Below, one piece after another: positions 8,501 to 13,434 of a stretch of 13,434 bases of DNA (positions are counted from its first letter, which is position 1; the number at the start of each line of letters is the position of its first letter). A model generated the notes under the pieces. That model saw nothing but the letters and a program-made list of their open reading frames with translations. It had not been told where the DNA came from and did not search any database. The DNA is taken from positions 1 through 13,434 of the forward strand of contig JBMYSW010000039.1 of NCBI GenBank assembly GCA_049603715.1, written 5' to 3'. The DNA comes from Pontibacterium sp049603715 (GTDB lineage: Bacteria > Pseudomonadota > Gammaproteobacteria > Pseudomonadales > Balneatricaceae). The position numbers and the translations under genes are program-made.

Positions 8501-9509
8501 AGAACCTCATCTAAAAATGCGCGTTCGAGTGCTGGATGCTAAGGGTAACGAAATAGCGCAAGGCGAAGATCTTGTAGAGTTACAGGCGAAATATGCCGAT
8601 GCCATTTCTGAGTCGCTCAAAGCAGCACCGGGCGACAGTTGGGGCCAAGAGGGCATTACTCGTTGGGACTTTGGCGAGTTACCAGAGCAGGTAGAGGTTA
8701 AGCAAGCGGGTGGTATTTTTGTCACCGCTTACCCATGTATTGAAGATAAAGGCGACCAAGTGGCGCTAACGGTGGTAAGCCACCAAGACCTTGCACATCA
8801 AAAGACACGCCAAGGTGTCGTGCGTTTAGTCCTTTTAAACTTACGAGAAACGGCGAAGTTTGCCCGCAAGCAGCTCACACATGGGGATAAATCGGCCATA
8901 TTACTGGGCCAAATGATGCCTACTCGCGCACTGCAAGATCAATGTGTCGCGCAGGCTGCTGATCAATTAATGGACCTTTCACAGGGCTTGCCCAAGAGCC
9001 AAGGTGACTTTGAGGTTAGGCTATTGGCTGCAAAGCAGGAGCTCACGGATAAAGTGGCTGAGCTGAATATCTTTGTGTTGCAGTGCGCAACCTTGTATCA
9101 CCAAATTCAAAAACAGCTAAAAGGCAAAATTCAGTTGGCAGATGCGCCCATTCTAAACGATGTTAAGCATCAACTTGGCCAACTCTTTGATGGTGAGTTT
9201 ATTGCAAAAACTCCATGGGAGCGCCTGCAACATTTTCCTCGTTACCTAAAAGCTATTACCTTAAGGCTCGAAAAATTCCGTCGTAACCTGAACCAAGAGC
9301 GCTTTCACTCCGAACAACTGCAAAACTACTGGAGTGAGTACGCATCCAAGCGCGCAAGTTACGAAAAACAAGGGAATTTTGACCAACGTCTAGAAGACTA
9401 TCGCTGGCTCCTAGAGGAGTATCGAGTCTCCCTATTTGCACAGCAGCTCGGAACTCAAACCACGGTGTCTGAAAAGCGTTTGAAGCAATTTTGGCGAGAT
9501 ATCCCTTAA
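5598..9509 (+). CDS. hrpA: ATP-dependent RNA helicase HrpA (DEAH box)
   Basis: HrpA is a DEAH/RHA-family helicase; in E. coli it is linked to rescue of stalled or collided ribosomes and to fimbrial mRNA processing. The 1303 residues match E. coli HrpA (about 1300). The helicase core holds Walker A GETGSGKT (97-104), DEAH (194-197), SAT (226-228), NVAETSLTVPG (354-364) and motif VI QRKGRCGR (400-407). Helicase-associated HA2 and OB-fold regions follow, then the long C-terminal domain found in bacterial HrpA (DUF3418), ending with FAQQLGT. Every motif is intact. I chose the ATG at 5598: AAGG lies 9 bases upstream and the length then fits the family, whereas the upstream TTG at 5475 adds 41 unrelated residues. 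The gene is probably transcribed alone. A weak inverted repeat with a T-run (9515-9524 with 9548-9559) could terminate it, but is imperfect. Confidence 0.97.
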   Translation: MTSALINDLEKQFNQLQTRDRGRVANKLSQLKSRLSKGQPVDKLLTTVQSMVEASVEKVALREQACPAIDYPDLPVSDRRDEIKKAISENQVVVVAGETGSGKTTQLPKICLELGLGRKGLIGHTQPRRLAARSVANRIASELNVELGQQVGFQIRFTDQVTDQSLVKLMTDGILLAETQNDPNLEKYEVIIIDEAHERSLNIDFLLGYLKRILPRRPDLKVIITSATIDLERFSQHFNNAPVIQVSGRTYPVEVCYRPLSEQDEDTDLLAGVVSALDEIEAIDSQKPTASARDVLVFLPGERDIREIGDGIRHRMDKGQVEVLPLYARLSNAEQNKIFSSQRTAKRRVILATNVAETSLTVPGIGYVIDPGTARISRYSYRSKVQRLPIEAISQASANQRKGRCGRISEGVCFRLYSEEDFVGRPEFTDPEIRRTNLASVILQMLSLKLGNISDFPFIDAPDTRFVNDGYKLLEELGAVNSKRSVLPLGKELARLPVDPRIARMIVQANREGALNEVLIIAAALSVQDPRERPADKKQASDQAHKTYAHEQSDFLSWVNLWELYEEQRQSLSQSQLRKFAKKQYLSFMRMREWRDIHHQLLLICKQQNYALNEEPATYEQVHTSLLAGLLSQMGMKDEGKEFLGSRNRRFHIFPGSGQFKKPPKWVMAAELVETNKLYARMVAKIEPEWAERLAKGLVKRSHSEPHWEKKRAQVVANEQVTLFGLIIVAKRKVNFGRIEPETAHEIFIREGLVMGQLHTKAPFLAHNLSLLEEVEGLENKIRRKDLLVDEEQLFSFYQSKLKAKEGDKLVNGGGFENWRKSVEAEEPKYLFMTKADVLARSDAEITEAYYPTELKVSGVELPVEYAFEPGKKHDGLTLDTPLPLLTQVTQERLEWLVPGMLREKCIALLKGLPKARRKHFVPIPDVVDKMLAPITFGEGDLYEAMCYQLKRLTMVVLDPKEFADIELEPHLKMRVRVLDAKGNEIAQGEDLVELQAKYADAISESLKAAPGDSWGQEGITRWDFGELPEQVEVKQAGGIFVTAYPCIEDKGDQVALTVVSHQDLAHQKTRQGVVRLVLLNLRETAKFARKQLTHGDKSAILLGQMMPTRALQDQCVAQAADQLMDLSQGLPKSQGDFEVRLLAAKQELTDKVAELNIFVLQCATLYHQIQKQLKGKIQLADAPILNDVKHQLGQLFDGEFIAKTPWERLQHFPRYLKAITLRLEKFRRNLNQERFHSEQLQNYWSEYASKRASYEKQGNFDQRLEDYRWLLEEYRVSLFAQQLGTQTTVSEKRLKQFWRDIP

Positions 9510-9658
9510 GGAAACGCAAAAACGCCCGACAGAGAAGTAATGACCTTGCGTATTTTTGCCGTTGCACAATGGACTATGAACATAGCCCCAAGTCAATAGG
9601 AACAAAATGAATTGATTTCACGCTCAATAGGCTAGAGGAGAAATCTTCTACTAGCTTG

Positions 9659-9687
9659 TTTTTATCCTAGCGTCTTAAAGCTACAAT
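9659..9687 (+). promoter_or_regulatory. Candidate sigma-70 promoter of mlaA
   Basis: TACAAT at 9682-9687 matches five of six bases of the -10 consensus, with TTTTTA (9659-9664) 17 bases upstream as a weak -35. It would give a leader of about 25 bases before the mlaA start. The rest of the 209-base gap after hrpA shows only a weak inverted repeat near 9515-9559. Confidence 0.4.
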
Positions 9688-9718
9688 CCACATTAACTGT
9701 TACCCAAAGGATGTGACT

Positions 9719-10417
9719 GTGAAAAGTCGTTTTTTGGCCCCGTTTTTGGCCTTTGTTTTGTTTAATGCCTCTGCGGCATGGGCGACAAATGAATCACCCC
9801 GTGATCCATTTGAGCCAGTTAACCGAGCAATATTTGCGTTTAACGATACACTCGATACCTATGCATTAAGGCCATTAGCCTTGGGTTATCGATACGTAAC
9901 TCCAGACCCTGTAGAGCGTAGGGTGTCAGACTTCTTTTCTAACTTAGACGATCTAAGAAACATCGTTTACAGCACAGCAAAAGGTGAATTTAACCAAGCC
10001 GGTGTCACGACCGCACGTGTCACCTTCAACACAATTTTCGGCTTGGCTGGTTTATTTGATGTGGCAACACCGATGGGCCTGCCACGTAAAAGTGAAGACC
10101 TTGGAACCGTTCTCGCCTCTTGGGGCGTGCCATCTGGGCCGTACGTGGTTCTGCCTATCTTTGGGCCATCGAGCGTACGAGACAGTTTAGGTGTACCGAG
10201 CGACATGGTGTTGTCGCCCATTAACTATTATGCAGAAGCAGATACAGCCGTTGGTTTAACAGCACTGGATGTGGTGCAAACACGCGCACAGTTTTTAGGG
10301 GCAGACCAACTGGTTACAGGAGACCGTTACTTGTTTATGCGAGACAGCTACCTGCAGTCGCGGGCGTTTTCTGTATCGCAAGGACAGGCTGAAAATTATG
10401 ACGACTCAAACTTTTAA
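9719..10417 (+). CDS. mlaA: MlaA/VacJ outer-membrane phospholipid-removal protein
   Basis: MlaA sits in the outer membrane and passes mislocalised phospholipids from the outer leaflet to MlaC for return to the inner membrane. Family hallmarks are DPFEPVNRAIFAFN (29-42), FNTIFGLAGLFDVAT (103-117) and WGVPSGPYVVLPIFGPS (135-151). I chose the GTG at 9719, giving 232 residues: AAGGA (9707-9711) is then 7 bases upstream and the protein begins MKSR ahead of a typical signal peptide. The GTG at 9713 is only one base from that site. The signal peptide (1-22) ends in AWA with no lipobox cysteine, indeed no cysteine anywhere. It is therefore a predicted signal-peptidase I substrate rather than a lipoprotein like E. 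coli MlaA; some pseudomonad VacJ proteins are, as I recall, similar. The rssB-like gene starts 71 bases later and may be co-transcribed. mlaBCDEF are not in the window. Confidence 0.93.
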   Translation: MKSRFLAPFLAFVLFNASAAWATNESPRDPFEPVNRAIFAFNDTLDTYALRPLALGYRYVTPDPVERRVSDFFSNLDDLRNIVYSTAKGEFNQAGVTTARVTFNTIFGLAGLFDVATPMGLPRKSEDLGTVLASWGVPSGPYVVLPIFGPSSVRDSLGVPSDMVLSPINYYAEADTAVGLTALDVVQTRAQFLGADQLVTGDRYLFMRDSYLQSRAFSVSQGQAENYDDSNF

Positions 10418-10488
10418 CCAAAGCACTCTAGCTAAAGGCATGTGTTATGCATGGTTTTTAGATACTCATAATGCTTTAGGTCGGTTAG

Positions 10489-11658
10489 ATGAAGCGACAA
10501 CGTCAGCGTAATGTTAAGGTATACAGTCCCTCAGAGGCACTGAGGGCTCAGTTAGCGTTACTGCTTAGCCCCATGCCCAAGGTGAATGTCGAGCTGGTTA
10601 ACAGTACGGGTGAATTAGAGTGCTCAGCGCCCAGAAGCGACGGTTTTGACTTAATTGTTGTGCACCTTTTAGGTGCTGACTTTGATGATGTAGCATGGAA
10701 TCGTACCTCCTACCATCCTGCTGTCATCCTTGTTTTTGATGAGCATCGGCACGGTGTTTTTGAAAAAGCACTGCGCGCCGGTGCCAATGACGTCTTTTTT
10801 GTACCCTCTCTTTTGGCTGACGAGTCGGTGTTTGTTCGCTCAGTGCAGCGCCACTTAGACTTGGCGGTCATGGCCGATGAAAACCGCATGTACCGTGAAG
10901 AGTTAGAGCAAAGCCTGCTGGAGCTACAAGCAGACCAACGGGCAGCTTTTCACGTACAAACCAGTATGTTGCCCGAAAACGGCATTCGCATTGGTCAAGC
11001 TCAGTTTGAGTACGCTTTGATTCCGTCGCTTATGCTCAGTGGCGACTTTGTGGATGTGGTTAAAATAGACGAGCACAAAGCGATGTTTTATTTGGCCGAT
11101 GTCTCTGGCCACGGTGCATCTTCTGCCATGATTACGGTGCTGCTCAAAAGCGTATCTTATCGTTTGGTTAGAAAATATAACGAAGCGGGACAACCAGGGC
11201 CGTTATCACCACGCCATTGTTTGAATAAAATCAACCAAGAGATTTTGGCCAGTAAGGTTGATAAACACGTTAGTATTTTTATGGCAATTCTCGATTATTC
11301 TGGCGAGGTGCCAACCTTGACCTACTCCGTAGGTGGGCACCATCCTATGCCAATTTTTGCCACCAACACAGATGCCTTCTACCTTACAGGTAAAGGGATG
11401 AGTGTTGGCTTATTTGATGAAGCGATTTTTGATGAGCAGTCTATCGAGCTAACGGAGCCCTTTAGGTTGGCTATGTTCTCGGACGGAATTTTAGAATTAT
11501 TGACTCAACCAGGAAGTGATGCGCAGGAAGCATTTTTACTGGATAAAGTTCGCCACCTTTCAGAGCTGTCGCCGCAAGCGATACGCGAAGCTTTACTCGA
11601 CGGTGACGTAGATGTTGTACCCGATGATATTGCGATCATGACAGTGGTAGGTCATTAA
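10489..11658 (+). CDS. RssB-like PP2C (SpoIIE) phosphatase with degenerate receiver domain
   Basis: This 389-residue protein has a response-regulator-like N-terminus (about 8-125), a connecting helix (125-155) and a PP2C/SpoIIE serine phosphatase domain (about 165-389). The phosphatase keeps its metal and signature residues: SGDF with Asp186, ADVSGHG with Asp204, VGGHHP at 281-286, FSDGILE with Asp332, and PDDIA with Asp379 and Asp380, so it should be active. The receiver is degenerate: the beta-1 acidic pair is replaced by Ser13-Pro14, the phospho-acceptor position reads His59 in DLIVVHLLG, and the usual Lys-Pro reads Val105-Pro106. Phosphorylation of an aspartate is therefore unlikely to control it. 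The STAS gene starts one base after its stop, so its substrate is probably that protein. The layout resembles P. aeruginosa PA2798 (RssB). It lacks the HATPase kinase domain of HsbR/CrsR-type regulators. AGG 8 bases upstream is the only ribosome binding site. Confidence 0.9.
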   Translation: MKRQRQRNVKVYSPSEALRAQLALLLSPMPKVNVELVNSTGELECSAPRSDGFDLIVVHLLGADFDDVAWNRTSYHPAVILVFDEHRHGVFEKALRAGANDVFFVPSLLADESVFVRSVQRHLDLAVMADENRMYREELEQSLLELQADQRAAFHVQTSMLPENGIRIGQAQFEYALIPSLMLSGDFVDVVKIDEHKAMFYLADVSGHGASSAMITVLLKSVSYRLVRKYNEAGQPGPLSPRHCLNKINQEILASKVDKHVSIFMAILDYSGEVPTLTYSVGGHHPMPIFATNTDAFYLTGKGMSVGLFDEAIFDEQSIELTEPFRLAMFSDGILELLTQPGSDAQEAFLLDKVRHLSELSPQAIREALLDGDVDVVPDDIAIMTVVGH

Positions 11659-11659
11659 A

Positions 11660-12244
11660 ATGAATACTATGCAAAAAGGCACGATTTATTCCGCCGACTT
11701 AGACGGACATTTTGTGCTTAAAATGGTGGGGGATGTACGCCTCACCTTATGTTCGGCGTTAGATCACCACATCGAGCAAATGCTGTGCGATGGCGGCATC
11801 AAAGAAGTAACCGTTGACCTGACAGACACCCAAGGTATCGACAGCACTAGCCTCGGCCTTGTGGCAAAGCTAGGTATGCGTGCTAAACGCCACGATATGC
11901 CGACGCCTGTTCTTGTGTCGCCAAACGACGACATTACTAAAATTATCATCACGATGGGGTTTGAGCACCTGTTTGTGATTGATAACGAAGAAAACCCAGA
12001 GCTGAATTTGCCACTGGTTGCTTCTGCTGACCCATCAGTGGACGCTACTACTCAAGCGGGTGACCAAACACCTGTGCTAACTGAGCTGCCAGAGGTAAAC
12101 GAAAGCCTGTCGGATATTCACAAGCGTATTTTAACGGCTCACAAAGTGTTGAGTGAGCTGTCGGATAGTAACCGCGCGGCGTTTAAAGACCTAGTTGCAT
12201 CGCTTGAAGCTTGCTGCGTTGAGGACGAAACCGTTTCTCACTAG
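11660..12244 (+). CDS. STAS-domain anti-sigma factor antagonist, RssC-like
   Basis: This 194-residue protein carries a STAS domain (about 8-112) of the SpoIIAA type. Such proteins bind an anti-sigma factor or kinase when unphosphorylated and release it when a conserved Ser or Thr is phosphorylated. The site region reads TQGIDSTSLGLVAKL (57-71); Ser62 and Thr63 are the likely phosphorylation candidates, and Ser64 replaces the common glycine. After the STAS domain come an acidic, Thr/Pro-rich linker (about 113-147) and a predicted amphipathic helical tail (148-186). The ATG follows the phosphatase stop by one base, with only a weak AGGT upstream, which suggests translational coupling. The pair corresponds by position to P. 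aeruginosa PA2798-PA2797. No kinase or sigma factor gene is in the window, so the partner lies elsewhere; RpoS-related control is a possibility by analogy only. Confidence 0.88.
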   Translation: MNTMQKGTIYSADLDGHFVLKMVGDVRLTLCSALDHHIEQMLCDGGIKEVTVDLTDTQGIDSTSLGLVAKLGMRAKRHDMPTPVLVSPNDDITKIIITMGFEHLFVIDNEENPELNLPLVASADPSVDATTQAGDQTPVLTELPEVNESLSDIHKRILTAHKVLSELSDSNRAAFKDLVASLEACCVEDETVSH

Positions 12245-12260
12245 CTTTTGATGCTTAAGG

Positions 12261-12279
12261 CGAGGCTGAGGGTGCCTCG
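12261..12279. repeat. Hairpin just downstream of the STAS gene
   Basis: CGAGGC and GCCTCG pair perfectly around a 7-base loop, 17 bases past the stop codon. There is no T-run, so it is not itself a terminator; it could protect the 3' end of the message. It is followed at 12321-12351 by three imperfect copies of a GACATAAAA-like unit leading into the main terminator. Confidence 0.4.
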
Positions 12280-12345
12280 TACCTCAACGATACCAAAAGG
12301 CATACAGCCAAATATAAAGCGACATATAAGACACATAAAAGACAT

Positions 12346-12421
12346 AAAAAACCTCCTGAATGTCGTGCCCACCCCTATGTTCCATAGGGTATTGGGGGCA
12401 CTCCACGCAGGAGGTTTTTTT
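12346..12421. terminator. Large nested bidirectional terminator between STAS gene and tal
   Basis: Three stacked stems form one long hairpin: an outer 13-bp stem (12346-12358 AAAAAACCTCCTG with 12408-12420), a middle 6-bp stem (12365-12370 GTGCCC with 12396-12401) and an inner 6-bp stem (12373-12378 CCCTAT with 12384-12389), capped by the loop GTTCC. All three stems are perfect. Seven Ts end it on the plus strand and six Ts on the minus strand, so it can stop both convergent transcripts. The tal stop codon is 19 bases away. Confidence 0.93.
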
Positions 12422-12440
12422 GTGTTTCTAATCAGCTCTT

Positions 12441-13394
12441 TTAGGCTTGGCTAAGCAGCTTTTCGAGTTTTACTTGGTCTACAGCAAAAGCACGAATACC
12501 TTCAGCGAGCTTGTCATTCGCCATGGTATCTTCGTTCATAGCCCAGCGGAAATCCGCTTCGCTTGGAATAAAGCGGCTATCTTCAGAGGTCGCGTTGGCT
12601 TTAGTGAGTACTTGCTCTAGTGGGTCAAAGCAGTTGTCCAGCTCTTGCATCAGCGCTGGCGCGATGGTCAAACGGTCACAACCGGCTAGGTTTTGAATTT
12701 CGCCAATGTTGCGGAAGCTCGCACCCATCACGATGGTGTCGTAGCCTTGGGTTTTGTAGTAGTTGTAAATGCGCGTAACTGACTGAACGCCTGGGTCGTT
12801 AAGGCCCGCAAAGTCGCCGTTAGGTTGGTTAGACTTGTACCAATCTAAGATGCGGCCAACAAATGGCGAGATCAAAAAGGCGCCGGCATCGGCACAAGCA
12901 GCGGCTTGGGCAAAGCTAAACAAAAGAGTGAGGTTACAGTTAATGCCTTCTTTCTCAAGTTGTCGAGCGGCTTGAATGCCCTCCCAAGTGGAAGCCATTT
13001 TAATCAAAATACGATCAGACGAAGCGCCAGCTTCTTCGTACATGCTAATGAGCTTGCGAGCACGCTCAACCGTGGCTTGAGTATCAAAAGAGAGACGTGC
13101 GTCTACTTCTGTCGAGATGCGGCCAGGCACAATATCTAAAATTTCTTTACCAATCGATACGGCAAATTTGTCGGTCATGTTGCCGAGCATTTCGCTATCG
13201 CTGCCGCCTTGTTTGCTAGCCCACGCTTTTGCGTCGCTTAGCAGTGGCGCATAATCTGCGATGCCTGCGGCCTTTAATAGCAGCGAAGGGTTGGTGGTAG
13301 CGTCCACTGGCGTGAAGCTTTTAATCGCTTCAATGTCGCCTGTATCGGCCACAACCGTGGTCATTTGTTTAAGTTGCGAGAGTTGGCTTTCCAT
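12441..13394 (-). CDS. tal: Transaldolase (TalB type)
   Basis: Transaldolase moves a dihydroxyacetone unit between sugar phosphates in the non-oxidative pentose phosphate pathway (EC 2.2.1.2), in the cytoplasm. With the ATG at 13394 the protein has 317 residues, the same as E. coli TalB, and its catalytic residues fall on the same numbers: Asp17 in VVADTGD, Asn35 in TTNPSL, Glu96 in ISTEVDARL and the Schiff-base Lys132 in ILIKMASTW. FSFAQA, ISPFVGRI and GASFRN are also present. A GTG two codons upstream (13400) is possible but only 4 bases from the GAGGA ribosome binding site; the ATG is 10 bases away and aligns exactly with the family start. The gene is convergent with the STAS gene; its promoter lies largely or wholly beyond the window. 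Confidence 0.96.
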   Translation of the reverse strand: MESQLSQLKQMTTVVADTGDIEAIKSFTPVDATTNPSLLLKAAGIADYAPLLSDAKAWASKQGGSDSEMLGNMTDKFAVSIGKEILDIVPGRISTEVDARLSFDTQATVERARKLISMYEEAGASSDRILIKMASTWEGIQAARQLEKEGINCNLTLLFSFAQAAACADAGAFLISPFVGRILDWYKSNQPNGDFAGLNDPGVQSVTRIYNYYKTQGYDTIVMGASFRNIGEIQNLAGCDRLTIAPALMQELDNCFDPLEQVLTKANATSEDSRFIPSEADFRWAMNEDTMANDKLAEGIRAFAVDQVKLEKLLSQA

Positions 13395-13434
13395 CGACAC
13401 TAAGTCCTCGTGTATTAATCTAAAATCTTTTCAA

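Noticed and set aside
12321..12351. Three imperfect GACATAAAA-like units considered as a tandem-repeat or CRISPR-like array
   Set aside because: The units are about 10 bases, A-rich and differ from one another, with no spacers; most likely a low-complexity lead-in to the terminator.

Overview
This window reads as a stretch of ordinary chromosome from a gammaproteobacterium. It carries full-length housekeeping genes of the enterobacterial/pseudomonad type (phosphoglucomutase, the long DEAH helicase HrpA, MlaA, transaldolase B), a methyl-accepting chemotaxis protein, and a phosphatase/anti-sigma-antagonist pair. From memory, the order mlaA, rssB-like, rssC-like, tal matches Pseudomonas aeruginosa PA2800-PA2796. 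I cannot name the genus; a marine Oceanospirillales- or Pseudomonadales-like bacterium is a reasonable guess. I see no insertion sequence, phage gene, CRISPR array, tRNA or rRNA.

Layout, left to right. Positions 1-187 hold a REP-like palindrome, a second small hairpin and the terminator of pgm. pgm (minus) runs from 1825 to 188. It is divergent from a small encapsulin-type ferritin gene at 2070-2354, and the shared 244-base spacer contains a CRP-like palindrome. A GNAT acetyltransferase (2616-3155, plus) converges on a chemoreceptor (3268-5115, minus) across a bidirectional terminator. A 482-base spacer then separates the chemoreceptor from hrpA (5598-9509, plus). mlaA, an RssB-like phosphatase and an RssC-like STAS protein follow on the plus strand. 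They converge on tal (13394-12441, minus) across an elaborate nested terminator hairpin.

How the genes relate. pgm and tal belong to central sugar-phosphate metabolism. The phosphatase and STAS genes are one nucleotide apart and form a partner-switching module: the phosphatase should dephosphorylate the STAS protein, which would then bind a target such as an anti-sigma factor or kinase encoded elsewhere. The phosphatase keeps its PP2C metal ligands, but its receiver domain has lost every phosphorylation residue.

The two points most worth a second look are these. First, the ferritin has a complete EncFtn ferroxidase site but no encapsulin gene beside it and no cargo-loading tail. The 13 codons after its amber stop read in frame into a peptide containing SLRK, similar to a decayed encapsulin loading peptide. 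Second, the pseudo-receiver phosphatase must be controlled by something other than aspartate phosphorylation. I see no clearly novel multi-gene system.
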